NCBI GenBank assembly: GCA_016192525.1
Contig: JACPTZ010000019.1
Location: 10,121 to 54,573, forward strand
Length of the DNA: 44,453 nt
Source of the DNA: Planctomycetota bacterium
GTDB taxonomy: Bacteria > Planctomycetota > MHYJ01 > JACPTZ01
Reading direction: 5' to 3'
Shown: positions 15,285 through 22,584 of the stretch, piece by piece
Layout: each line of letters begins with the position of its first letter
Numbering within the stretch: the stretch's first letter is position 1
Notes under the pieces: generated by a model
What the model was told of the DNA's origin: nothing
What the model saw: only the letters and a program-made list of their open reading frames with translations
The model's database searches: none
Position numbers and translations under genes: made by a program

Positions 15285-17834
15285 ATGACACGCACGTTCG
15301 TTCGCCCGCAGCAAGTCCGCGGAGGTCCGGCCAGCCGCGGGTCCGGGGGCGAATCGCGGGCGCTTTCCGCGACCCGGCGCCCCGGGGGGAAACGGGCGAT
15401 CGGAGTCGGTCGTCCTCTGGCGGCTGTCCTGATCCTCGTCCTGTCCCTTCTGCCCGTCGGGTGCGACGCCGGACTGCGACCCGAGGCTCGGACTTTGCTG
15501 TCCCGCGCCGAAGCCCTGCGCGTCGATGACGCGTCGGCGCGCGCCGCCGCCGTCGAGCGCTGCGCCCGGGATCCCGTTTTCGGCAGCGCCAAGGTCTTCT
15601 GCACGGCGGGTCACGATCCGGATGACCGCGTCCGCCTCGCGTGGGACCGTTCCATTGAGGTGCTCGCCGACCGCGAGGGTGTGGAGTGGCTTCTGCGGGA
15701 CGGACTTCAGCACCCGGATCGGGCGGTTCGCTACGCCGCCTGGCGGCGCTGGCTCACCCCGCCCGTTCCCTCCGACGCCGTCGTCCGCGCCCTCTCCATG
15801 CTGGAGGACAACTACGAGGAGATACAGTTTCTCGCTCTCGATCGGCTTGGGGAGACGAGGGATCCGGCGATCCTGAACGCTGCCCGGTTTTTCGTGCGTT
15901 CCAGGTACTCGCCGCGGGTTCGACTCCGCGCCGCCGTCCTTCTCGCCATTCCAGGTGAGGCCGGCTTCGTGAACGCGGGGATCAGCGCCGTTGTCGAGCA
16001 GGCGACCCCGCCACCGGCGGATTCGTCCCCGGGGGACACCCCCGTCTTTCCGCCTCCGGACTTCGCCTTCGAGCGCGCCATCGAGCGTCTGGGAGAAGGG
16101 CTCGACGACCCGGCCGCCTTCGGCCTCCTCACCGAGATGGCCGCCTCGGGGACCCGGCCCGCGCCCACGCCGGCGCTGGCGGCCCGCGCCGGGAAGCAGG
16201 TGGAAATGGCGATCCGGGTTCTGCACCGGAGCCGAAGTCCCGAGGGGGGGCTGGCGCTGTTGACCCTCGCCCGCGACGGGGTCTCGCGCTCGATCCGCCG
16301 GGAGGCGATCGCCGCGCTCTCCGGAATCGATCACCCCATCCGGGACGAACGGCTCATCGACCTGCTGCGGTCGGAGCCGGACCCCGACTTGCGTCTCGCG
16401 GTGGCCTGGGCGATCCGGGCCATGAACCCCCGCTCGAAGTTCGTGGCGTCGGCGATGGCGGAAGCGGCGAAGCGCGAGAGCGACTGGCGCGTGCGGGCGG
16501 CGCTGGAAGGTGCCGCAGGAGCGGCACCGGAGGGCGCCGCGCGCCGCGCGGCGATCGAGAGGGCGCTCGACTGGCTCTGTCGGACGCAGGAGGCGGGCGG
16601 GGACTGGAGGGCCGGAGCTGCATCCGATGCCGCAGTCACGGCCCGCGCCCTCCTGGCCCTGCTCGGCTCGACCGCCGATGGGGGAACGAAGTCCCAGCCC
16701 CGGGAGAAGGCCATCCGGAACGCCGGGCGGTGGCTGAGCGGCTGGATCGGAGCCAGGAAGCGAAGAACAGACGCCGGAGGGTTCTTTCGATCCGACCCCG
16801 CAGCGACGGAGGAGGCGCTCGTGCGGTGGGCGCTCTCCGAGTTGCTGGACCGTCACTGGCGCACCCTCTCGGATTCCACCCGCCCCGAGTCAGAGCGGTT
16901 GGACTCCTGGGAGGAACTGAGTGCGCTCATTCGCGTCGTGCACAGAGCTCTCCCTGAACCCCAGGAGTTCTCCGCCCGCACCGTCGACTGGGAGCAGCCG
17001 GGTGCGGGAGACACCGAGCGGGCCGCGGCGGAGGTTGCTTCGCTGCTCGCCCTCTGCGGGGGAGAGGGACACTTCGCGCCGCCGGCGAACGGGGGAGCCG
17101 TGCGCGCCCCGCCGCCTTCGGTCCAGGGGGCCGGCGGTTTCGGGGCCGGGGGAACGGGAGCTCCGTCGGGGCCGGAGGGGTTCGCGGTGGTCGTGGACGC
17201 CCTCCGGAGGCAGCTCCGTGAGGCCGCCTCGCTCCTTCTCGCCAGATGCTCCAGCCGTCGCGTAAACGGCGCCATCCCCTCCGAACCCTTCGGCACCTTC
17301 TGGTACTCCGGCCTCGGCTCGAGCGCCCGCGCCGTCGTTCTCTCGCACTGGCTCGGGGTTCCGCTCGGGACGGGAGGGAACGCCGAGGCGGAGAAGTGGC
17401 TGGGCGCGACCTCGTCGAAGGACGTCGCCACGCTCGCCCACCTCTCCTTTCACCGTCCGGTGTGGGAACCGTACTTTGAGATCGTAGGTCCGCAACCGTC
17501 CGTGCCCGATCCCCTCTGGCCGTTGCCCCGCACGGAGGATCTGGCGTCGAACGGGGCGGTCCTCTTCTCCTCATGGGAGGACGACATCGTCGATCTCGAC
17601 TACTGGTTCTGGGGCGCGATGGCGGCCGACCTCCACCGGGGCGAACCCTGGGCGAAGGAATGGCGCGCCTCACTGGAGCGGGTTCTCCTCGCCGAGCAGC
17701 GGCAGGCCGGGGCCGAGGCGGGGTCGTGGGATCCCGAGGGTCCGTGGGAGCGTGTGAGCGGCCGGGTGGGCGCCACGGCCCTTGGGGCGATGGCGCTGGA
17801 GGTGCCGGACCGGCGGTGGGGGGTGCAGCAATGA
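15285..17834 (+). CDS. HEAT-repeat lipoprotein with a terpenoid-cyclase-like alpha-toroid domain
   Basis: An 849-residue protein. A basic N-terminus of about 45 residues precedes a hydrophobic segment and the lipobox LLPVGC. Residues about 65-420 are HEAT-like repeats (ASARAAAVERCA, AVRYAAWRRWLTPP, SIRREAIAALSGI, DLRLAVAWAIRAM). From about residue 425 a repeat resembling prenyltransferase/squalene-oxidase alpha-toroids begins (AIERALDWLCRTQEAGGDW, AAVTARALLALLG) and continues to the C-terminus (GAMALEVPDRRW). Such toroid domains occur in planctomycete-type secreted proteins without known enzyme activity, and I see no catalytic Asp motif. ATG 15285 starts 25 bases after the preceding HEAT gene, with only a weak ribosome-binding site; a start nearer the hydrophobic segment is possible. 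Confidence 0.7.
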   Translation: MTRTFVRPQQVRGGPASRGSGGESRALSATRRPGGKRAIGVGRPLAAVLILVLSLLPVGCDAGLRPEARTLLSRAEALRVDDASARAAAVERCARDPVFGSAKVFCTAGHDPDDRVRLAWDRSIEVLADREGVEWLLRDGLQHPDRAVRYAAWRRWLTPPVPSDAVVRALSMLEDNYEEIQFLALDRLGETRDPAILNAARFFVRSRYSPRVRLRAAVLLAIPGEAGFVNAGISAVVEQATPPPADSSPGDTPVFPPPDFAFERAIERLGEGLDDPAAFGLLTEMAASGTRPAPTPALAARAGKQVEMAIRVLHRSRSPEGGLALLTLARDGVSRSIRREAIAALSGIDHPIRDERLIDLLRSEPDPDLRLAVAWAIRAMNPRSKFVASAMAEAAKRESDWRVRAALEGAAGAAPEGAARRAAIERALDWLCRTQEAGGDWRAGAASDAAVTARALLALLGSTADGGTKSQPREKAIRNAGRWLSGWIGARKRRTDAGGFFRSDPAATEEALVRWALSELLDRHWRTLSDSTRPESERLDSWEELSALIRVVHRALPEPQEFSARTVDWEQPGAGDTERAAAEVASLLALCGGEGHFAPPANGGAVRAPPPSVQGAGGFGAGGTGAPSGPEGFAVVVDALRRQLREAASLLLARCSSRRVNGAIPSEPFGTFWYSGLGSSARAVVLSHWLGVPLGTGGNAEAEKWLGATSSKDVATLAHLSFHRPVWEPYFEIVGPQPSVPDPLWPLPRTEDLASNGAVLFSSWEDDIVDLDYWFWGAMAADLHRGEPWAKEWRASLERVLLAEQRQAGAEAGSWDPEGPWERVSGRVGATALGAMALEVPDRRWGVQQ

Positions 17835-17873
17835 GACGCAGAACGTGAAACGTAAAACGTAAAACGTAAGACG
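17831..17873 (+). repeat. ACGTAAA-type short tandem repeat after a stop codon
   Basis: At the end of the HEAT lipoprotein gene lie successive units of gtgaaacgtaaaacgtaa type, three near-identical heptamers acgtaaa followed by acgtaagacg. The same unit recurs at 33459-33485 and, inverted, at 33559-33629. AT content is high for this genome. No coding role. The rest of the gap to 18034 shows nothing I can name. Confidence 0.65.
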
Positions 17874-18034
17874 AGGAGAGCAGGGAGGGCTGCAGGACAC
17901 CGCGTCGGGGCGGGGACCGACCGGTCGCCTGAGGATGCTGCTCTGGTGACCGGATGCCCTGTCCCGATTCGGGAAGGGTCCGTGAAGGGTTTGGAGGTCG
18001 GGACCCGCCCGATGGCCGCAGGAGAGGATGGCCC

Positions 18035-18604
18035 TTGAGAAAGTCCGGGATTCTTGTCCATGGTGTTCTCTTCGCGCTCGCCGTGACGGCCCTCGGCGGG
18101 CACGGCCCCATCTCCACGCGACGCAAGGTCCTGCCCGATCCCTACGACCCGTCGCGCAAGATCCTCGCCGAGACGATCGTCTCGGGGAACTACGAGTGCT
18201 CGCTCCGCCTCGTTCCGAAGTCGCCCGGACCGGACGACTATGTCTCCATTGAACTGACCTTCGCCGATCGCCAGTCCCGTGCCCCGTGCACCGACCCCGT
18301 CCGGGTCTCCATCGATGCCACGCGGGCCTGGCGCAATGAGGAGTGGTGGCGGCCTCAACGCCTCGTCGCTGACGCGGCGGGACGGTATCACTTCGGGCAC
18401 GTCTTCCTCGCCGACGGTCTGTATCAGATCAATGTGGCCGCGACGGAGCCCGGGAGCCGGGACCGCTTCTCCTTCGCCTATCCGATCCGAGTGGGCACGG
18501 CGGAGACCTCGATCGCGTGGTATGTGCTTGGAGGATTCGGCGGGGGGGTGGCGGCGCTGATCATGGCGGTGGCGGTGGCGAGAAGACGACGCGTCAGCAA
18601 GTGA
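18035..18604 (+). CDS. FixH/YtkA-like membrane-anchored protein
   Basis: A 189-residue protein. The start chosen is TTG 18035 because GGAGAGG lies 7 bases upstream and the signal sequence begins immediately (LRKSGILVHGVLFALAVTAL). Residues about 45-150 are a periplasmic beta-sandwich (VSIELTFADRQSR, DPVRVSIDATRAW, GRYHFGHVFLADGLYQINVAA) of the FixH or YtkA kind. A C-terminal helix (residues about 158-182) ends in a basic ARRRRVSK tail. It directly precedes a CcoG/NapH-like gene, recalling the ccoG-ccoH (fixGH) pair of copper-dependent oxidase assembly, though here in the order H then G. The fold assignment is tentative. Confidence 0.6.
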   Translation: MRKSGILVHGVLFALAVTALGGHGPISTRRKVLPDPYDPSRKILAETIVSGNYECSLRLVPKSPGPDDYVSIELTFADRQSRAPCTDPVRVSIDATRAWRNEEWWRPQRLVADAAGRYHFGHVFLADGLYQINVAATEPGSRDRFSFAYPIRVGTAETSIAWYVLGGFGGGVAALIMAVAVARRRRVSK

Positions 18605-18668
18605 CTTGCGCTGCGGACAGATTCCTCGCGCCGCGCCGAACGAAGGCGCGACGCTCGGAATGACATCG
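18605..18668. repeat. Remnant of a gtcattccgagc-type palindromic repeat
   Basis: The segment contains gctcggaatgaca (18653-18665) and a partner gcggacagattcctcgcg (18612-18629), with a GCGC-rich inverted centre. It resembles the element at 42460-42588, which contains tgtcattccgagc. It is probably a decayed copy or half-copy sitting between the FixH-like gene and the next gene. Confidence 0.45.
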
Positions 18669-18702
18669 CGTTTCCCCTCCGACCTTCCCTCGGAGACGGT
18701 GC

Positions 18703-20847
18703 ATGATCCGGTTCTGGGCCCCCTGGCTCCTCCTCGCCGCCCTCGCGCTGGCGATCGTCATCCCGATCGCGCGGCGTCGCCCCGCCCCCGACCGGTGCCC
18801 CGTCTGCGGCATGGTCGCGAATCCGGATCGCGTCACCGAATGCGAGGGGCGAACCTGGCGATTCTGCGACATGACGGAGGACCACCTCGCCCGGTTCCGT
18901 CAGAATCCGGAGTTCTACCTCCGGCGTCTGGAGACACGAACGGCCGCCGCGCGGGTCCATCGCGATCCGGTCTGCTCGATGGACGTCGGGGAGGAACTGT
19001 CGGCCGAACATGATGGGCGACGCTTCTACTTCTGTTCGGACTCCTGCCGGGCGAAGTTCCTCGATCGTCCCGGGGTGTATGCCTCGCTCCGGTGCCCGGT
19101 CTGCGCCGTGGACGAGGGGCGCGACGACGTCCTCGTGAGCCTGGACGGCCCGTTTGTCGCCTCGCATCTCGGCCGATTCTTCGCCTTCGACTCCCTCGAC
19201 CATCAGCGCCGGTTCGAGGCCGGACCGCAGCGATACTTCACCCACACCATGCTCGGGATTCCCGAGCCGCTGTTCCTCGGGTCGCTCAGCGCGCTGCTCC
19301 TCCTCTCGTTCGGCGGGCTGGGCGTGATGGCGTGGCGTCGGAGTCCGGCGCGCGTCGCGCAGGCCATGCGGCGGGAGGGGCTGGCGGTCACCCCCGAGTT
19401 CCGACCCATCTCCATCCATCCCTCGGCGCCGGCGCGAGACGGGCCGCGGTTCGAGCTCTTCCGCTGGAAGTGGCTGAAGGCGCTCGCGACCGGTCGGTGG
19501 ACACAGCGGATCGTCCGGATCGGGATGACCGGCCTGTTCGGGCTCATCATCGCCACGGGGCTTTTCGGAAGCCGCGATTCCGCCGAGAACATCGCTCCGA
19601 TCCTCACCTGGACCATCTGGTGGGCCGCGCTCGTCCTCCTCATTCTCTACGGCGGGCATCTCTGGTGTTACGGCTGCCCGTGGGACGCGATCGCAGGGTT
19701 CCTTCAGGCGCCGCCGTTTCTGCGCGACCGGTTCCGGAGGCCGTTCACCCTCGGGTGGCGCTGGCCGCGGTGGGGGAGGTCGGTGGCCTTCGCCGCCGTC
19801 TGTCTCGTCGCCTTCTCCTGGGCGGAGCTCGGTTTCCACGTCTCCGTCGACCCGCGTCTGACCGCTTTTTTCGCGTTGGCGATTCTGGGGATGGCGATTG
19901 TCTGCGCCCTGGTCTTCGAGCGTCGGGCCTTTTGCCGGTACGGCTGCTTCGTCGGGCGGACGATCGGACTCTACGCGGGGACCGGGGCGCTCGAACTGCG
20001 GCATCGCGACACGCAGGTCTGCTTCTCCTGCCGGACGAAGGACTGCTTCCGGGGGAACGCGGAGGGGGCCCCGTGTCCGACATGGGAGTTTCCGGGGGCG
20101 ATGCAGACGAACACGCACTGCATTCTGTGCGGGGAGTGTCTCCGCACCTGTCCGCATGACAACATCTCACTCTGGCTTCGTCCGTGGGGGGCGGACGCGG
20201 AGGGTCCCGGGAAGCCCAGGATGGACGAGGCGATCCTCGCGCTTGTCATCCTGGGGATCACCGCGTTTCACGGACTGGCCATGACGCCGGCCGGTCGGGC
20301 CGTCTCGGAATGGTTCGCCGCCGCGGCCGGCCTCGGATCGCTGGGGGGATACACGGCGGCCCTGGCCTCGGCGATGGCCGCGCCGGCGGCCGTCTACGCG
20401 CTGCTCGTCATGCTGGGCTTGGGCTGGGCCGGTGAGACGGGTGTGCCGTATCGGGCGATGTTCATCCGGTTCGCCTACACTCTGCTTCCGATCGCGCTCT
20501 TCTATCACCTCGCGCACAACGCCCAGCACCTGTTCGTCGAGGGGGTAAAGCTCGTTCCGCTCGCCTCCGACCCGTTCGGATGGGGGTGGGACCTCTTCGC
20601 GACGGCCGATCTCCGGCTCCCGCCGCTCCTCCCGCTTGCCTCGGTCTGGAACGTGCAGGTTGCCTGCATCGGGATCGGTCACCTGCTCTCACTCTGGATG
20701 TCCGACCGGGCGGCGAGGATACTCTTCTCCACGCCCGGAGCGGGAATGCGGGGTCAGATCCCGATGGTGCTGGGGATGATGGCCTTCTCGGCCTACTCGC
20801 TCTGGCTGGTGCTGCAGCCGATGGAGATGAGGACGTCGGCGATGTGA
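18703..20847 (+). CDS. CcoG/NapH-type 4Fe-4S membrane protein with three N-terminal YHS/TRASH-like domains
   Basis: A 714-residue protein. After one anchor helix, three metal-binding modules follow in tandem: CPVCGM with CEG and CDM (residues about 32-75), DPVCSMD with YFCSDSC (88-125), and CPVCAVDEG with FAFD (131-180). Next come membrane helices and the NosR/NapH/CcoG core: CYGCPWD near residue 321, FCRYGC near 409, then two ferredoxin-like clusters, CFSCRTKDC (about 441-449) and CILCGECLRTCPHD (about 473-486). Five or more helices complete the C-terminus with a HLAHNAQH motif that could bind metal or heme. The likely role is electron transfer across the membrane linked to metal handling, perhaps copper or mercury-type ions. 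The combination is unusual. It lies 98 bases after the FixH-like gene. Confidence 0.8.
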   Translation: MIRFWAPWLLLAALALAIVIPIARRRPAPDRCPVCGMVANPDRVTECEGRTWRFCDMTEDHLARFRQNPEFYLRRLETRTAAARVHRDPVCSMDVGEELSAEHDGRRFYFCSDSCRAKFLDRPGVYASLRCPVCAVDEGRDDVLVSLDGPFVASHLGRFFAFDSLDHQRRFEAGPQRYFTHTMLGIPEPLFLGSLSALLLLSFGGLGVMAWRRSPARVAQAMRREGLAVTPEFRPISIHPSAPARDGPRFELFRWKWLKALATGRWTQRIVRIGMTGLFGLIIATGLFGSRDSAENIAPILTWTIWWAALVLLILYGGHLWCYGCPWDAIAGFLQAPPFLRDRFRRPFTLGWRWPRWGRSVAFAAVCLVAFSWAELGFHVSVDPRLTAFFALAILGMAIVCALVFERRAFCRYGCFVGRTIGLYAGTGALELRHRDTQVCFSCRTKDCFRGNAEGAPCPTWEFPGAMQTNTHCILCGECLRTCPHDNISLWLRPWGADAEGPGKPRMDEAILALVILGITAFHGLAMTPAGRAVSEWFAAAAGLGSLGGYTAALASAMAAPAAVYALLVMLGLGWAGETGVPYRAMFIRFAYTLLPIALFYHLAHNAQHLFVEGVKLVPLASDPFGWGWDLFATADLRLPPLLPLASVWNVQVACIGIGHLLSLWMSDRAARILFSTPGAGMRGQIPMVLGMMAFSAYSLWLVLQPMEMRTSAM

Positions 20848-20850
20848 ACC

Positions 20851-20873
20851 GCGAATTACGCGAATTACGCGAA
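20851..20873. repeat. 9-base tandem repeat (gcgaattac)
   Basis: Two and a half copies of gcgaattac follow the stop codon of the 4Fe-4S protein by four bases. Like the ACGTAAA repeats, it is AT-richer than the surroundings and sits at a gene 3' end. Confidence 0.6.
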
Positions 20874-20905
20874 GGGTCCAGGCTACGCGAGTCCCCGCAC
20901 GCGGA

Positions 20906-21265
20906 TCACTTGGCCTCGCGGATCTCGGACAGGATCTGCCTCGCCTCGTCCCGCAGTTCGGCGAATTCAGGCGAGTGGAGGAGGGCGGTCCGCTGTTCCG
21001 AGGTCAGCCTCTGCCGCATCTCCCGGATGATGGCGACCTTGGCTTCCTGCATCTGGGCGGGGTCGGCCACGGCTTCGGCGCGGCGGGTAAAGACCTCGAC
21101 CGCGACACCTCCCCCCACGGCGAGAATCAGGAGGATGAGGCACTTGCAGACGGAGCGCATCAGGCCTCCGAACGCCAGCTCCCACGCGACCTGATATTGC
21201 TCCTCCCTCCGATGCCGGCAGAGGAAAAGCAATCGAGCGGCGCTGTACCCTGCAAGGTTGGTCAT
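20906..21265 (-). CDS. Small membrane protein, paralogue B of a tandem pair
   Basis: A 119-residue protein from ATG 21265, chosen because AAGGAGGGG lies just upstream. The N-terminal 30 residues (MTNLAGYSAARLLFLCRHRR, then EEQYQVAWELA) match the upstream paralogue at 21583-21903. One hydrophobic helix follows (residues about 40-60), then a charged helix (EAVADPAQMQEAKVAIIREM, then SEQRTALLHSPEFAELRDEA). The family is not one I recognise. The conserved AGY...RLLFL.RHR..E.Y...W.LA block faces the cytoplasm if the helix is the only one. The function is unknown. Confidence 0.7.
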   Translation of the reverse strand: MTNLAGYSAARLLFLCRHRREEQYQVAWELAFGGLMRSVCKCLILLILAVGGGVAVEVFTRRAEAVADPAQMQEAKVAIIREMRQRLTSEQRTALLHSPEFAELRDEARQILSEIREAK

Positions 21266-21582
21266 CGTAGCCCCTCCTTCGTTTCGACACTCGCGCGAGA
21301 AGCGACGCAAACGCTCGCTGTCTCGTGTTAACAACTCTTGTGCCAAGTTCACGTGTGATCTGTATTGGTTTGATTTATAACATATTCTAATATAACGACT
21401 TGTGATATCATGTTGCCGCGTTGTGGTGCAACATCTTGGTGGCATAGACCTTCGGGTGGGTCTTCGTGACACAGCAGGTCGGGCGACGACCTCGATCATG
21501 ATCGTTAGTCGTTATATATGAATGGATTATGGCGAGGATTGTCTTCGGCAGATTGCAAGTGTGGAAGGTACGCAGATTCGCA
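21266..21582. other. AT-rich, palindrome-rich spacer between the paralogous genes
   Basis: No gene is seen in these 317 bases. They contain an 11-bp perfect inverted repeat, atataacgact (21390-21400) and agtcgttatat (21507-21517), enclosing a chain of smaller palindromes: agacc/ggtct near 21447-21464, aggtcg/cgacct near 21477-21493, and cgatcatgatcg (21493-21504). Base composition is clearly lower in GC than the neighbouring genes. It could be the promoter and operator region of paralogue B, a structured RNA, or the scar of an element. Confidence 0.45.
21374..21382 (-). promoter_or_regulatory. Extended -10 promoter for paralogue B
   Basis: On the minus strand TGTTATAAA forms an extended -10 box (TGn plus TATAAA, five of six matches to the -10 consensus). 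There is no clear -35. Transcription would start near 21367, leaving a leader of about 100 nt before ATG 21265. Confidence 0.4.
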
Positions 21583-21903
21583 TCAATCCCGCGTAGGGGG
21601 CGGGGGGGGGGTCGGCTCGACTGTTTCACGTGGGATCATGGCGCGGAGGCGGGCTTCGTCCGGCGCGGGAAAGGGTCTCTCCATCGCCCGCTGGACCTGC
21701 TCGATCTTCCTCTCCGCGCTTCTGGAGAAGGCCTCCAAGGCCACCCCACCCGCGATGGCCAGGAGGGCCAGGGTCCCGTACATGCGGCCGATCCACTGGA
21801 GCCGCTCCGAGGCGAGGTTCCAGGAGAGCCGATACCGCTCATCCTCTCGGTGGCGATACAGAAAAAGGAGCCGCCTCGGCTCGTAGCCGGCGATGGTGAT
21901 CAT
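21583..21903 (-). CDS. Small membrane protein, paralogue A of a tandem pair
   Basis: A 106-residue protein from ATG 21903 (an upstream in-frame ATG at 21978 would add 25 residues but breaks the match to the paralogue). The N-terminal block AGYEPRRLLFLYRHREDERY, then RLSWNLASERLQW, aligns with paralogue B without gaps and is followed by a membrane helix (LALLAIAGGVALEAF) and a short charged tail ending in a Pro-rich stretch. Ribosome-binding sequence is poor (a GGGGG run about 12 bases upstream). Together the pair defines a small unrecognised family. It is encoded in the same direction as paralogue B, 317 bases upstream. Confidence 0.65.
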   Translation of the reverse strand: MITIAGYEPRRLLFLYRHREDERYRLSWNLASERLQWIGRMYGTLALLAIAGGVALEAFSRSAERKIEQVQRAMERPFPAPDEARLRAMIPRETVEPTPPPPPTRD

Positions 21904-22066
21904 AGCGGTGATGAACCCCCGCGATCCCGTCGGGAGTCGGGCAGGCACTCCGAATGTCGGGAAAATGCAGGCGAGCATCTTACGTGTGGACGGTGCGGAA
22001 ATCTACCGAATTCCGAGGCGGGTTTCCACCCGGGCGCCGGGGGGATCACAACAAGGTTAATGTGTT

Positions 22067-22100
22067 CTTGCGCATTTGCGCAATGGCGCAAATGCGCAAG
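22067..22100. repeat. Perfect 15-bp palindrome of gcgcaaatgcgc type
   Basis: CTTGCGCATTTGCGC (22067-22081), loop AATG, then the exact complement 22086-22100. Within each arm TTGCGCATTTGCGCAA is itself nearly palindromic, so the site could form a cruciform or bind a dimeric protein. It lies 52 bases before the DsrE-like gene. It has no T-run, so it is more like a REP-type repeat or an operator than a terminator. Confidence 0.7.
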
Positions 22101-22151
22101 TCGTCAAACCGCTTCGTCTCGTGCTTGACCCCGTGAGGCGTCCCGGTCAGA

Positions 22152-22580
22152 ATGGCCGTCGTGCCCGACCCCTCTCCCGACATCGCCTGCATTATCGCCC
22201 GTGGCGACTTCGAGTCGCTCCGCGCCGCCGCCACCTTCCTCTGCGCCGCCGCCGCCATGCGGTCACGCGTCGAGGCTTTCTGGACCGACGCCGCCCTACC
22301 GGCCCTCGTTCGGGGGGAACTGGATTCGGCCCCTGTGGCCTCGCCTCGAGGCGACGGCCTCCGGGCGGTCATCACCGCCAAGGGTGCCGCCGCCGGGACC
22401 ACCACCGGCCTCCTCGCCGACGCCCGGGCCCTCGGCGGGCTCCGTCTCCTCGCCTGCAGCGGGGCCGTCGCCCTGTACCATCTCACGGAGGCGGAGGTCC
22501 TGAAGTCGGTCGATGCCATCGAGGGGTATCCCCAGTTTCTGGAGCGGGCGAGAGGGGCGGCGAAGATCGTCACGTTCTAG
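22152..22580 (+). CDS. DsrE/DsrF-like protein
   Basis: A 142-residue protein with the layout of the DsrE/F fold: a first beta strand (IACIIARGD), an Ala-rich helix (LRAAATFLCAAAAMRSRVEAFW), a later Cys strand (LRLLACSGAVALYHLTEAE), and the closing YPQFLERARGAAKIVTF. Members bind sulfur or other small ligands or act as peroxiredoxin-like proteins. The Cys in LLACSG is at the position of the reactive Cys of the family. The ribosome-binding site is weak (GAGG about 13 bases upstream). Assignment is by pattern only. Confidence 0.6.
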   Translation: MAVVPDPSPDIACIIARGDFESLRAAATFLCAAAAMRSRVEAFWTDAALPALVRGELDSAPVASPRGDGLRAVITAKGAAAGTTTGLLADARALGGLRLLACSGAVALYHLTEAEVLKSVDAIEGYPQFLERARGAAKIVTF

Positions 22581-22584
22581 TGAG

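Noticed and set aside
16509-16528. Perfect 8-bp hairpin inside the HEAT lipoprotein gene
   Set aside because: Single occurrence inside Ala/Gly-rich coding sequence, explained by codon composition.
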